From positions 1 through 64,000 of the forward strand of contig JAZRJV010000046.1 of NCBI GenBank assembly GCA_045645985.1: 64,000 bases of DNA, in the 5' to 3' direction. The position numbers and the translations under genes are program-made. Of the stretch, positions 7,563-16,886 are shown one piece after another; positions within the stretch are counted from its first letter, which is position 1; each line of letters starts with the position of its first letter. Source of the stretch: RGIG9060 sp045645985. GTDB taxonomy: Bacteria; Spirochaetota; Spirochaetia; Treponematales; Treponemataceae. The notes below the pieces were generated by a model. It saw only the letters and a list, made by a program, of their open reading frames with translations, was not told where the DNA came from and ran no database searches.

Positions 7563-9467
7563 ATGAGTGAAAACAAAAATTTTAAACCTTTTATCCCTGC
7601 GGATAAAATTGTTCCTGAACTAACAATTACTTCAATTATTGTTGGTTTGATTTTAGCAGTAGTTTTTGGGGCTGCAAATGCGTACCTTGGGCTTCGCGTT
7701 GGTATGACAATTTCAGCTTCAATTCCTGCCGCTGTTATTTCTATGGGAATTATTCGTGTTTTATTAAAACGAAATTCTATCCTAGAAAATAACATGGTTC
7801 AAACAATTGGTTCTGCTGGTGAATCCTTGGCAGCGGGTGCTATCTTTACTTTACCTGCTTTGTTTATGTGGGCTGCAGAAAATCCTGCAATTAAAAATCC
7901 TTCATTTATCACAATTGCAACTTTGGCTTTGTTAGGTGGAATTTTAGGTGTTCTATTTATGATTCCATTACGACGAGCTTTAATCGTTGAAGAACATGGT
8001 GTTTTACCTTTCCCAGAAGGAACTGCTTGTGCAGAAGTTCTTTTGGCAGGTGAAGAAGGTGGCGATAAGTCTAAAATCGTTTTTTCAGGACTTGGACTTG
8101 CTGCTTTGTACAAGTTTATCACCGACGGAGTAAAACTTTTCCCTTCTGAAATTACTTGGGATTTGAAATCTCTTAAAACTGGATTCGGTGTTGATGTTCT
8201 TCCTGCTCTTGCTGGTGTTGGTTACATCTGTGGAACAAAAATTTCTTCATATATGTTTGCAGGTGGAATTTTAGGTTGGTTCGTATTAATTCCTTTGATT
8301 TCATTCTTCGGAATCGAACAATTCCTTGCTCCAGCTCCTGCTCCAATTTCTGAACTTGGTGCTGCTGGAATTTGGAGTTACTACATCAGATACATTGGTG
8401 CTGGTGCAGTTGCAACTGGTGGTATTATCAGTTTGTTAAAATCTTTGCCACTTATCGTAAAAACTTTCTCAAAATCAATTAAAGGTTTTGGAAAATCAGC
8501 AAAATCTGAAGAAAGAACAGACATTGATTTACCAATGCAATTTGTTCTTATTGGAAGTTTAGTTATCGCACTTTTGATTTGGCTTATTCCTACAGTTCCT
8601 GTAACATTATTAGGTGCTTTGATGATTGTAGTTTTTGGATTTTTCTTTGCTACAGTTTCAAGCCGAATGGTTGGACTTGTTGGTTCTTCAAATAACCCAG
8701 TTTCTGGAATGATTATTGCAACTTTGCTTGTTGTAACTTTGATTTTGAAAGCAACAGGATTTACAGGTTACGAAGGAATGGCATCTGCAATTTGTATCGG
8801 AACAATTATTTGTATTGTTACTGCAATGGCAGGTGATACTTCTCAAGACTTAAAAACTGGTTACATTGTTGGAGCAACACCTTATAAACAACAAATTGGT
8901 GAAATCCTTGGTGCAATTATTTCTGCTTTTGCAATTGGTCTTATTATGTACTTGTTGAATGCAGCATGGGGATTTGGTTCAAAAGAAATTCCTGCTCCTC
9001 AAGCAACTTTGATGAAATTAGTTGTAGAAGGCGTTATGGGTGGAACTTTGCCTTGGTCTTTATTGCTCTGCGGTGTTGGAATTGCTCTTTGTATCGAAGT
9101 TATTGGTATTCCAGTTTTACCTTTTGCAGTTGGTCTTTATCTTCCTATTTACTTATCTGCACCAATTTTCTTAGGTGGAATTATTCGCTGGTTTGTTGAA
9201 AAGAAAAAAGCAAAAGATTCTGAACAAGAACAAAAAGAAACTGTTGAAAAAGGAATTTTGTATTGTTCTGGTTTAATTGCTGGTGAAGGTGTTATCGGAA
9301 TGATTCTTGCAATTTTTGCAATTATTCCTGTTGCAAATGGAACTTTAGCCGATGCAATCAATTTAAATTATCCACTTGGTCAAATTGGTAGTGTAATTTT
9401 CTTTATTGGAATTATTGCTTCTATCATTTATTTCTCTTTAGCAAAAATCAAAAGTAAGAGTAAATAA
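7563..9467 (+). CDS. OPT-family oligopeptide transporter
   Basis: A 634-residue multi-spanning membrane protein of the OPT family, the proton-coupled importers of small peptides and sometimes metal chelates. Family landmarks include GLRVGMTISASIPAAVISMG near the start, GSAGESLAAGAIFTLPALFM, the conserved EEHGVLPFPEGTACAEVLLA (about residue 140) and GDTSQDLKTGYIVGATP in the second half. Length matches bacterial OPT proteins. It is followed after two bases by a PqqD-like gene, suggesting a shared transcript. The promoter -10 lies very near the start codon. Confidence 0.92.
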   Translation: MSENKNFKPFIPADKIVPELTITSIIVGLILAVVFGAANAYLGLRVGMTISASIPAAVISMGIIRVLLKRNSILENNMVQTIGSAGESLAAGAIFTLPALFMWAAENPAIKNPSFITIATLALLGGILGVLFMIPLRRALIVEEHGVLPFPEGTACAEVLLAGEEGGDKSKIVFSGLGLAALYKFITDGVKLFPSEITWDLKSLKTGFGVDVLPALAGVGYICGTKISSYMFAGGILGWFVLIPLISFFGIEQFLAPAPAPISELGAAGIWSYYIRYIGAGAVATGGIISLLKSLPLIVKTFSKSIKGFGKSAKSEERTDIDLPMQFVLIGSLVIALLIWLIPTVPVTLLGALMIVVFGFFFATVSSRMVGLVGSSNNPVSGMIIATLLVVTLILKATGFTGYEGMASAICIGTIICIVTAMAGDTSQDLKTGYIVGATPYKQQIGEILGAIISAFAIGLIMYLLNAAWGFGSKEIPAPQATLMKLVVEGVMGGTLPWSLLLCGVGIALCIEVIGIPVLPFAVGLYLPIYLSAPIFLGGIIRWFVEKKKAKDSEQEQKETVEKGILYCSGLIAGEGVIGMILAIFAIIPVANGTLADAINLNYPLGQIGSVIFFIGIIASIIYFSLAKIKSKSK

Positions 9468-9469
9468 TT

Positions 9470-9838
9470 TTGGCTAAGAAAGTTAAGCAACAAAAAATTT
9501 CTAAAAACTATATGGATTCAATCTTTGTACATAAGCCAACTTTACAATGGCATACTACAGAGAATGAATCCAAAAAGCAAATTGTAGTTTTAGATGTTGA
9601 AAATACAGGCTTTTTTAATAAAATTGCTCAAAAGTTTTTTCATCGTCCAAAGGTGAGCCATATTTCATTAGATGAATATGGTTCATCTTTATGGTTGTTT
9701 TTAGATGGAACTTCAACTGTTTTTGACATCGTAAATAAAATGAAAGAAAAGTTTCCTTCTGAAGAAGATAAAATGCTAAACCGTGTAATTACTTTTTTAC
9801 ATACATTACAAGTGAACGAATTTATTTTGCAGATATAA
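9470..9838 (+). CDS. PqqD-like small protein coupled to the OPT transporter
   Basis: A 122-residue protein starting at a TTG. The C-terminal 60 residues match the PqqD fold pattern (LDEYGSSLWLFLDGTSTVFD, then IVNKMKEKFPSEED and a final helix and strand VITFLHTLQVNEFIL). PqqD proteins bind precursor peptides for radical-SAM maturases. No maturase or precursor is encoded nearby. The gene begins two bases after the transporter stop, so it likely works with the peptide transporter. The N-terminal 50 residues, rich in Lys, are not recognised. Confidence 0.65.
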   Translation: MAKKVKQQKISKNYMDSIFVHKPTLQWHTTENESKKQIVVLDVENTGFFNKIAQKFFHRPKVSHISLDEYGSSLWLFLDGTSTVFDIVNKMKEKFPSEEDKMLNRVITFLHTLQVNEFILQI

Positions 9839-9869
9839 AATATGAAAAAATACTGAATCAAATCAATAA

Positions 9870-9898
9870 TTGATACATGGCATAAAGTATGCTAAAAT
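9870..9898 (+). promoter_or_regulatory. Promoter of the coiled-coil envelope protein gene
   Basis: TTGATA (9870-9875), a 17-nt spacer, then TAAAAT (9893-9898) with an extended TG two bases before it. The start codon at 9924 has a separate AGGAG site, so this gene is not leaderless. Confidence 0.6.
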
Positions 9899-9923
9899 TA
9901 TCTTTCTTTTAGGAGTTTATTCT

Positions 9924-12071
9924 ATGATTAAGAAGTTGTTTTTTATTCTTTTGCTCTGTTTTTTTTCATGTTCATTTATTTTTGCTGATGGATATTATGT
10001 TGGAAAAGGAATGGAAGGTAAAAGGCTTGCTGTTCATGAGCCAGAATTTCAAGGATTATCTTCAGCAGATAAAACTTATTTCTCTGATTTAGTTTATTAT
10101 GTGCGTACTTATCTTCATGATTATGCTGGATTTGATATTGTTGATGTTCAAAATCTTGAAGAAATTAAAAAACTACAGGCAAAATCTGAAAGTGCCCAAT
10201 ACAATACTAAAACTTCTTTGACTGCTGGTTTGTTGGAATTTGCAGAATATCAGGCTTTTATTAGAATTGCAAAATCTGGTGGTGAATTTTCAATTAGCCT
10301 TAGCATTAGTGATTTAACGACTTCAAAAGTTATTGCAGAATCTATAGTAAATAAACTAAAAAAAATAACAGATGTATCTGATGTTGGTGTTAGAAAGTTA
10401 ATTTTACAAATTGTGCCTAAGATGAATGTTACCTTGACTGCTATGGGGAAATATACTCTCAGTGGTAATGATACAGATGATTTGACTATCGAACAGGAAC
10501 TTAATTTTGCCAAACAAGAAGAAAAGGCTTTGCAAGATACTTTATCAAGTGTTCAAGTAGAATTAAAAAATATTTCTTCTGATGTTTTAGATATGAATTC
10601 AGTTGCTAGAAAAGCACAACTTGAAGTTGAAAAACAAATATCTGAACAAAAACTTTTAATGGCACAGCAAAAAATTAAGCGTTTAGCAGAACAAAAAGAG
10701 AAAGAGCGTATAGAAAAAGAAAAAGCTATTAACTATACAGAAGAATTGAAAAAAAGAATAAAAGATACATCTGATGAAGTTGAAAGAGTTGCTGCAGAAC
10801 TTCGTTCAAAGAAGTTTGAAGGTTTAACTTTTGCTGAACAAATTACAATTATAGAAAAAGAAAAGAAAGCTTATATAGAATTGCGAAAAAAAATAAACGA
10901 TGAAATAAAAAATTTTTATACCGAAGCAGAACAAGAATATAATGAAAGAAAAGTAGATGTTAATAATAGCAAAATTTATAGAATGGGGGAATTGACAAAT
11001 GGAGTTCCAACAGAGACTGCTAAAAATATAAAAATCGCAGAAAATGAAAAGTTATATAAAGAATTAATGCAGCAAGCAAAAAACAATGAGGAAAAACTCC
11101 GTAAAGAAAATCAGTTAGAAAGTATTTTAGAAAGTATTAGGTTAAAACAGAAAGAATTATCAACTTCTCAGACTATAAATTCTCTTTTTGTTACTGATTT
11201 ATTAACAGTAGAGGCCTATGATGCAGAAAAGAAAGCATGGAAATTAAAAATTAATCTTTGTAAAGACGGAGATATTTTAATAATTGATTATATTTTTTTA
11301 TACTTTAATGAAATTTCAAAAGTATTGGGAGGAAAAACATATTCTACTGATGAAATGGATGGAAAAGGAAGCTCAGAAAAATATAATTCCTATCTTGATG
11401 ATGTAGAAACTTATGACAGTTTGTTTAGAATGGGAACGCCCCTTGTTAATTTAGATGTAGAGTATATTGTAAAAGCATTACCTGATGATTCTCCTTCTAC
11501 ATATGAAATGTTTGTAGAAAAATATGTAGTAAAAGCAACAAAAAATGGAAAGATAATAAAAAAAGTTACAAGTGATGTGTCTAAAAGATTTAGTCAAAAA
11601 CCTGAATATGATATACGGACTGAAGAAGTAATTAAAAAGGAAAAGTCTCAACAAGCAAAAAAGACTGAGGATATAGAGAAAAAAAGTATTGCAAATAGTA
11701 AAAAATTTGGTGGCATAGGTTTAAATCTTTCTTTTGGAGAGTCTTTTGCTATAGTAGGAAGTTTAGAATTTCCTATAAAAAATCATTCATTCTTGGGTAT
11801 TGATAGTTATTTTTCTTTTACTGGGACTTTGGGTGCAGGGTTAAAATATGGATTATATAAATATCTTCCAATTTTAAATTATCCTTGTATTTTTACTTCT
11901 ATAGGAATTGGACTTGATTTCTATGAAGTTTTTTCTAATTTAGAATTAGGGCTTGATATTCCTTTTATGGAAACAAGAGGATTGTCTATAAAATATCAAT
12001 TAAAATATTCTATTAAAGATTCCTTTTCTAATGTTTTCTGTATGGGGTTCTATTGTAGATTTAGGAAATAA
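9924..12071 (+). CDS. Exported coiled-coil protein with C-terminal barrel-like domain
   Basis: The 715-residue product starts at the ATG preceded by TTAGGAG; an upstream in-frame ATG at 9870 overlaps the promoter and is discarded. The N-terminus is a signal peptide (MIKKLFFILLLCFFSCSFIF, cleaved near ADG). Residues about 25-170 form a domain like the CsgG/LpoB-type N-terminal fold (EGKRLAVHEP, then nucleotide-free strands). A long Lys/Glu coiled coil follows (about 195-400), then a mixed domain. The last 120 residues have alternating Gly/aromatic strands (IGLNLSFGESFAIVGSLEF), like a small outer-membrane barrel. The function is not known. A related exported protein follows. Confidence 0.6.
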   Translation: MIKKLFFILLLCFFSCSFIFADGYYVGKGMEGKRLAVHEPEFQGLSSADKTYFSDLVYYVRTYLHDYAGFDIVDVQNLEEIKKLQAKSESAQYNTKTSLTAGLLEFAEYQAFIRIAKSGGEFSISLSISDLTTSKVIAESIVNKLKKITDVSDVGVRKLILQIVPKMNVTLTAMGKYTLSGNDTDDLTIEQELNFAKQEEKALQDTLSSVQVELKNISSDVLDMNSVARKAQLEVEKQISEQKLLMAQQKIKRLAEQKEKERIEKEKAINYTEELKKRIKDTSDEVERVAAELRSKKFEGLTFAEQITIIEKEKKAYIELRKKINDEIKNFYTEAEQEYNERKVDVNNSKIYRMGELTNGVPTETAKNIKIAENEKLYKELMQQAKNNEEKLRKENQLESILESIRLKQKELSTSQTINSLFVTDLLTVEAYDAEKKAWKLKINLCKDGDILIIDYIFLYFNEISKVLGGKTYSTDEMDGKGSSEKYNSYLDDVETYDSLFRMGTPLVNLDVEYIVKALPDDSPSTYEMFVEKYVVKATKNGKIIKKVTSDVSKRFSQKPEYDIRTEEVIKKEKSQQAKKTEDIEKKSIANSKKFGGIGLNLSFGESFAIVGSLEFPIKNHSFLGIDSYFSFTGTLGAGLKYGLYKYLPILNYPCIFTSIGIGLDFYEVFSNLELGLDIPFMETRGLSIKYQLKYSIKDSFSNVFCMGFYCRFRK

Positions 12072-12102
12072 ATCTACATTAAAAATTACAAGGAGTACTT
12101 TT

Positions 12103-13113
12103 ATGACTTCAGTGAAAAACAAAAAAATCATCTTATTCGTTTATTGTTTATTTGAAGCTGTTTTACTTTTTTCTTTAACAAAGAGAGAACCAGCTTGGTT
12201 TAGAGATTATAAAACAATGTATCCAAGCAGTGAATATATTGCTCAAATTGGAATGGCAAGTTCTGAAGAACATGCTATAACGGATGCAATTACACAAATT
12301 GCAAGATATTTTAACACACAAGTTGATGCAACGCTTACAACTCACATGCAAAAAACTGTAAATGATGATGAAGTTATTTTTGATTTAAAAAATATGATTA
12401 ATGATTCAAAAATAAAAAGTCAAGAAAATCTTTTTGCGCTTGAATATACTGAGGTTTACTATTCAAAATCTGAAAAGATGTATTATTGTTTAGCCTATAT
12501 AAACAGAGATTATGCTTGGAGTGTTTATCAACCTCAAATAGAAATGGCAAAAGAATTGTTTTACAGTTTTTACAATAAGGCTCAGTCTTCAACAGAATCT
12601 TTTTCTAAATTCTTTTTGTTTAACCAATCACAAAAAGCAAGCAAAGATTTTATCGAGAAATTAAATTATGCTCGTCTTCTTCATCCTAAGAATGAAGCCT
12701 TGTATAAAGCTGATAGAGATGTAATCGCTTCTATCCCTTTGGCGATTAAAGAACAGGCCGGAGATGCAACTATAGCTTTATCAATAAATGATGATTATGG
12801 AAAAACATTAGAAACTGCAATAAAAAAAGTATTTTCAAATGAAGGTTTTATCCTTGGTAAAAATGGGAAATATAAATTATCTGTAATTGTGGAGCCAAAC
12901 ATTGAAGGTGAAAATCCTTTAGCAATTACTCCTAGCGTTTCATTGGAATTAACAAATATAGATGGCAGAGTATTCTATTCATATGCTTATCAATATGAAG
13001 AAAAAACTATTGCATACGGTTTAGATACTGCCAAAAAAAGAGTTTATCCAAAAATTGCAGAAATTTTAACAAACAATATTTCCACAGATTTACAAAAAAA
13101 TTTTGAATATTGA
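12103..13113 (+). CDS. Exported LPP20-like protein
   Basis: A 336-residue product with an N-terminal membrane or signal segment, starting at an ATG with an AAGGAG site; an in-frame ATG at 12031 lies inside the previous gene. Residues about 30-150 resemble the LPP20 lipoprotein domain: REPAWFRDY, a strand YIAQIGMASSEEHAITDAIT, then helices and YYCLAYINRDYAW. It parallels the protein at 54345, whose matching parts read KTPSWVTS and LCAVGIAKSQDEASSIAIS. No lipobox Cys is visible. The C-terminal 130 residues carry a second alpha/beta region (DATIALSINDDYGKTLETAI). It probably acts in the envelope with the preceding gene. Confidence 0.55.
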   Translation: MTSVKNKKIILFVYCLFEAVLLFSLTKREPAWFRDYKTMYPSSEYIAQIGMASSEEHAITDAITQIARYFNTQVDATLTTHMQKTVNDDEVIFDLKNMINDSKIKSQENLFALEYTEVYYSKSEKMYYCLAYINRDYAWSVYQPQIEMAKELFYSFYNKAQSSTESFSKFFLFNQSQKASKDFIEKLNYARLLHPKNEALYKADRDVIASIPLAIKEQAGDATIALSINDDYGKTLETAIKKVFSNEGFILGKNGKYKLSVIVEPNIEGENPLAITPSVSLELTNIDGRVFYSYAYQYEEKTIAYGLDTAKKRVYPKIAEILTNNISTDLQKNFEY

Positions 13114-13117
13114 TTTT

Positions 13118-13177
13118 TCATTTTAGCATTTTAATTCTCGTTGAGTTTTCTTCATAAGGAATTAAAAGAAAAAATGA
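13118..13177. terminator. Possible bidirectional terminator
   Basis: TTTTAATTC (13129-13137) pairs with GAATTAAAA (13159-13167), and outer TCATTTT pairs with AAAATGA. It lies between convergent genes. The stem is AT-rich, so strength is uncertain. Confidence 0.4.
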
Positions 13178-13211
13178 TTTATTGCGTTTCAAAAATTTAT
13201 TTTGATATAGA

Positions 13212-13727
13212 TTATCCAAAGTTGTAATCTGGCGCAGAGTATTTTCGTTTGCTAAGTTCATTGTCTAACATATAAAGACCTGTGCTGTCTGTTGCAAAAA
13301 GTTCTAACTTGTCAATTAAGGTTTGTGCATTTAATTCTTCTTCACCTTGTTCTTTTATAAACCATGCTAAAAAATCCATGGATTTATAATCTTTGTATTC
13401 CATGGCAACAGAAAATAATTTGTTAATCAAAGATGTTACATATTCTTCGTGGCGCAATCCTTCTTGGAGAGGATCAATAAATTCTTCAAGTTTAATATCT
13501 GGGGCTCCAATCGCTTCGAGTTTTATTTTTGCATTGTTATTTTGCAAATATTGATAAAACAACATAGCGTGATCCATTTCTTCTTTTGCTTGGATTTTAT
13601 ACCAAGATGCAAATCCCATTAATCCTTTTGATTCAAAGAAATTTGCAAAATCTAAATATAGATAAGCAGAAAACATTTCTTTGTTAATTTGTGAGTTCAT
13701 CAAAGATGAAATTTTTTCGTGTAACAT
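13212..13727 (-). CDS. ftnA: Bacterial non-haem ferritin
   Basis: A 171-residue ferritin that oxidises Fe2+ and stores it as a mineral in a 24-mer shell. Ferroxidase ligands are visible in the usual places: Glu17 in NKEMFSAYLYLDFANFF, the EEMDHAMLF helix (Glu and His), Glu in RHEEYVTSLI, and the helix FIKEQGEEELNAQTLIDKLE. It ends with a short tail (KRKYSAPDYNFG). The start has an AAGGA site (minus strand). It is monocistronic, between a convergent envelope gene and a divergent oxidoreductase. Confidence 0.95.
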   Translation of the reverse strand: MLHEKISSLMNSQINKEMFSAYLYLDFANFFESKGLMGFASWYKIQAKEEMDHAMLFYQYLQNNNAKIKLEAIGAPDIKLEEFIDPLQEGLRHEEYVTSLINKLFSVAMEYKDYKSMDFLAWFIKEQGEEELNAQTLIDKLELFATDSTGLYMLDNELSKRKYSAPDYNFG

Positions 13728-13803
13728 AATTTTCCTTTAAAATTAGTTTAGTTTGCAACGCAAAATATTTTATTTGTGTCTAATGAAAGTATAGTAAGTG
13801 GAA

Positions 13804-13832
13804 TTTTCAAAAGCAAATTTTCATGCTATAAT
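13804..13832 (+). promoter_or_regulatory. Promoter of the CrtI-like oxidoreductase gene
   Basis: TTTTCA (13804-13809), a 17-nt spacer, and TATAAT (13827-13832) with the extended TGC. A 5' leader of about 30 nt carries an AAGGA ribosome site before 13871. Confidence 0.6.
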
Positions 13833-13870
13833 TATGTTAGAAACAAATATATATTTATTTAAGGATTTTT

Positions 13871-15379
13871 ATGAAAAAGAAAATTATTGTTGTGGGTGCA
13901 GGAATTGCTGGGCTTTCTGCAGGAATTTATGCAATGCGTTCGGGTTTTGATGTAGAAATTATTGAACAGCATTTTACTTTTGGTGGATTTTCTACAAGTT
14001 GGAAACGAAAAGGTTATTTTTTTGAAGGAGGAATGCATTGGTTGACTGGCTCTTCTCCAAAAGTTCCTTTAAACCGAGTTTGGAAAGAAACTGGTGCCTT
14101 ACAAGAAAACAATCCAGTTGAAAATAGAAATCCATTTTATACTTTGATAGATGGCGAAAAAAAATTACGATTTTGGCGTGATTTAAAACAATTCAAAACT
14201 GAACTTTTAGAATTTTCTCCAGAAGATAAAAAAAATATCAATCTACTTTGTAATGATATAAAAGCATTTAGGCATGTAAATATGCCAATGCGTGATGTAA
14301 AAGGTCTTAAAACAAAAAAGCCTTGTAAACTAACCGTTGTTCAAGCATTAAAAATGCTGCCTGCAGGATTAAGATATTTTAGATTAAAAAATACAAGTTA
14401 TGTTGATTATGTTGGCAAGTTTAAAAATGAAAGTGTGCGTCATCTTTTAATGAGTATCGTAGGGAATCGATATAATGCCCTTTCATTTATTTATACTATG
14501 TCATCTATTGCTACAGGTGATAGTGGTTTCCCGCTTGGTGGCTCAATACAAATGGCACAAAATATGGTAGATACATTTTTATCACTTGGTGGAAAAATCA
14601 CTTACAGCACAAAAGTAGAAAAAATTATTACAGAAAAATTTATTGATAAAAATAAAATTGAAAAACAAAAAGTTGTTGCAGTAAAAACAAACAAAGGTGA
14701 ATTTAAATGTGATTCTGTTATTGTAACTCAAGATACAAGAGTTGCTATTGATAATTTGTTTGAAGAAAAAATAGAAACTGACTGGGCTCCAAAGATGCGA
14801 AAAAATGTTACTGGTTCAGAAAATGTTTTTGTTGCTCTTGGAGTAAAAGCTGATTTATCGCATTATCCTTATTCAATGGTTTTTCCTTTGAAAGAAAAAA
14901 TTGAATTTGCAGAAAATGAATTTTCGGAATTGCGAATTTACAATTATGCAAAGTATAGTGGATTTGCTCCAAAAGATTGTACATCTTTAACTTGTATTCT
15001 TCTTGCTCCATCTTATGACTATTGGAAAAAAGCAAAGGAAGATGGAACTTACAAAGAGAAAAAAGATGCACTTGCACAAAAATTTATAGAAGCTCTTTCA
15101 AAGTTTATTCCAGAAGTTACAAAAGATTCGGTTGAAGTTTACGATGTTGCAACTCCTTTAACTTATGAAAGATATTGTTCTGCTTATCAAGGTTCTTGGA
15201 TGTCAATTTGGAAACCAAAAACTTCAAGATTACATTATCCTCAAACAATAAAAAATCTTGAAGGTGCATATTTTGCAGGTCAACGAATTATGATGCCAGG
15301 TGGACTTCCTATTGCTGTTTATACAGGAAGAAGAGCAGTTCAACTTCTGTGTCGAGATAACAACATAGAATTTGTATAG
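13871..15379 (+). CDS. FAD-dependent oxidoreductase, phytoene desaturase/retinol saturase-like
   Basis: A 502-residue flavoprotein of the CrtI-like amine-oxidase superfamily. The N-terminus has the dinucleotide-binding motif VVGAGIAGLSAGIYA and the adjoining acidic strand end (VEIIEQ), then FGGFSTSWKRKGYFFEGGMH, where CrtI proteins contact FAD. The C-terminus has the second FAD motif (GAYFAGQRIMMPGGLPIAVY). No carotenoid-biosynthesis genes are nearby, so carotenoid desaturation is unlikely. Proteins of this subgroup often act on lipids or polyprenyl chains, but the substrate is unknown. It has its own promoter. Confidence 0.8.
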   Translation: MKKKIIVVGAGIAGLSAGIYAMRSGFDVEIIEQHFTFGGFSTSWKRKGYFFEGGMHWLTGSSPKVPLNRVWKETGALQENNPVENRNPFYTLIDGEKKLRFWRDLKQFKTELLEFSPEDKKNINLLCNDIKAFRHVNMPMRDVKGLKTKKPCKLTVVQALKMLPAGLRYFRLKNTSYVDYVGKFKNESVRHLLMSIVGNRYNALSFIYTMSSIATGDSGFPLGGSIQMAQNMVDTFLSLGGKITYSTKVEKIITEKFIDKNKIEKQKVVAVKTNKGEFKCDSVIVTQDTRVAIDNLFEEKIETDWAPKMRKNVTGSENVFVALGVKADLSHYPYSMVFPLKEKIEFAENEFSELRIYNYAKYSGFAPKDCTSLTCILLAPSYDYWKKAKEDGTYKEKKDALAQKFIEALSKFIPEVTKDSVEVYDVATPLTYERYCSAYQGSWMSIWKPKTSRLHYPQTIKNLEGAYFAGQRIMMPGGLPIAVYTGRRAVQLLCRDNNIEFV

Positions 15380-15387
15380 TGATTTAT

Positions 15388-15409
15388 TACAAAATTAAAT
15401 AATTTTGTA
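15388..15409. terminator. AT-rich hairpin after the oxidoreductase gene
   Basis: TACAAAATTA and TAATTTTGTA form a perfect 10-bp inverted repeat around AA. There is no GC core or long T-run, so it is a weak candidate. Confidence 0.35.
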
Positions 15410-15505
15410 CAAAAAATTCTAGAAAAAATTTGCAAAGCACTTTTTCAAAAATTATGCTTGATTTATAGGAATATTAAAATTCCAAATTCTTAATCTGCAA
15501 ATAGG

Positions 15506-15511
15506 TAGAAT
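15506..15511 (+). promoter_or_regulatory. -10 box of eno, six bases from the ATG
   Basis: TAGAAT followed by six bases (ATTTTT) and the ATG at 15518, with no Shine-Dalgarno sequence. The -35 is weak. The predicted transcription start coincides with the start codon. Confidence 0.5.
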
Positions 15512-15517
15512 ATTTTT

Positions 15518-16825
15518 ATGAAAAGGTGCGAAATTGCAAAAATTATTGGTCGAGAGATTATTGATTCTCGAGGAAATCCAACTGTAGAAGCAGAGGTTCA
15601 TTTTGTAAATGGAATATTTGCAAGAGCCTCTGTTCCAAGTGGAGCATCCACTGGAGAATACGAAGCCTTCGAACTTAGAGATAAAGAAAAAAATCGTTAT
15701 CACGGAAAAGGTGTTAATAAAGCGGTAGAGAATATCAATACAATTATAAATGAATCTTTGAACGGAATGGATGCAAGTAACATTTATTCTATCGATAAAA
15801 AGATGAATGAAATTGATGGAACAAAAGATAAATCTAATCTTGGTGCAAATGCAATCCTAGCAGTTTCTATTGCGGCGGTAAAAGCAAGTGCTGCTTCTTA
15901 TCAAATTCCTGTTTACAAATTTCTTGGTGGTTTAATTGCAAAAGAAATGCCAATTCCAATGATGAACATTTTAAACGGTGGTGCTCATGCTTCAAACTCT
16001 GTTGATATTCAAGAATTTATGATAATGCCAATTGGTGCAAATAGTTTTAGAGAAGCATTACGATGGTGCGTAGAAGTTTTTCAAACTTTAAAAAAGATTT
16101 TAACAGAAAAAGGTTTATCAACTTCTGTTGGCGATGAAGGAGGTTTTGCTCCCAATTTAAAAAATGAAGAAGAGGTTTTGGATTTAATTGTTTATGCAAT
16201 AAAAGTTGCAGGATATAAACCAGGACAAGATTTTATGATTGCACTTGATGCTGCAAGTAGTGAATGGAAAACAAATCGTGTTGGAAAATATAAAATGCCA
16301 AAATCTCAACGAGAATTTGATACAGAAGAGTTAATTTATTTTTGGAAAAAATTAGTTGATAAATATCCAATTATTTCTATTGAAGATCCTCTTGATGAAA
16401 ACGACTGGGAAGGTTGGAATGAAATTACAAAAGTTCTTGGGGATAAAATTCAACTTGTTGGTGATGATTTATTTGTTACAAATACAAAGCGATTGCAAAA
16501 AGGCATTCAAGAAAATTGTGCAAATTCTATTTTAATAAAACCAAATCAAATAGGTTCAGTTTCTGAAACTATTGATGCTGTTTTGATGGCAAAGTCTGCT
16601 GGACTGAATACGATAATTTCTCATCGCTCTGGTGAAACTGAAGAAACTTTTATTTCTGATTTAGCAGTTGCTCTTAATGCGGGGCAAATAAAAACTGGAG
16701 CTCCTTCTCGTTCTGAAAGAACTGCAAAATATAATCAGTTGTTAAGAATTGAAGAAGAACTTGAAAAAGTTGCTAATTATTTTGGAAAATCTTTTAAAGA
16801 TAAAAACAATTCTAAAAAAAATTAG
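15518..16825 (+). CDS. eno: Enolase
   Basis: The 435-residue glycolytic enzyme interconverts 2-phosphoglycerate and phosphoenolpyruvate. All signature parts are present: IIDSRGNPTVEAEV at the N-terminus, SGASTGEYEA (mobile loop), GGAHASNSVDIQEFMI, the catalytic-Glu stretch VGDEGGFAPN, metal ligands in IALDAAS, IEDPLDENDW and LVGDDLFVT, catalytic Lys in ILIKPNQIGS, and SHRSGETEETFI. Length is normal. It is apparently monocistronic with a leaderless-type promoter, unusual for a highly expressed gene. Confidence 0.97.
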   Translation: MKRCEIAKIIGREIIDSRGNPTVEAEVHFVNGIFARASVPSGASTGEYEAFELRDKEKNRYHGKGVNKAVENINTIINESLNGMDASNIYSIDKKMNEIDGTKDKSNLGANAILAVSIAAVKASAASYQIPVYKFLGGLIAKEMPIPMMNILNGGAHASNSVDIQEFMIMPIGANSFREALRWCVEVFQTLKKILTEKGLSTSVGDEGGFAPNLKNEEEVLDLIVYAIKVAGYKPGQDFMIALDAASSEWKTNRVGKYKMPKSQREFDTEELIYFWKKLVDKYPIISIEDPLDENDWEGWNEITKVLGDKIQLVGDDLFVTNTKRLQKGIQENCANSILIKPNQIGSVSETIDAVLMAKSAGLNTIISHRSGETEETFISDLAVALNAGQIKTGAPSRSERTAKYNQLLRIEEELEKVANYFGKSFKDKNNSKKN

Positions 16826-16874
16826 CAAACAAAATATAAATTGAAAATAGGTTTATTTATTATCAAAATTATTT

Positions 16875-16880
16875 TATAAT
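16875..16880 (+). promoter_or_regulatory. -10 box of the TIM-barrel gene
   Basis: A perfect TATAAT, then six bases, then the ATG at 16887. There is no Shine-Dalgarno sequence. This is the same spacing as eno. Confidence 0.5.
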
Positions 16881-16886
16881 ATTTTT

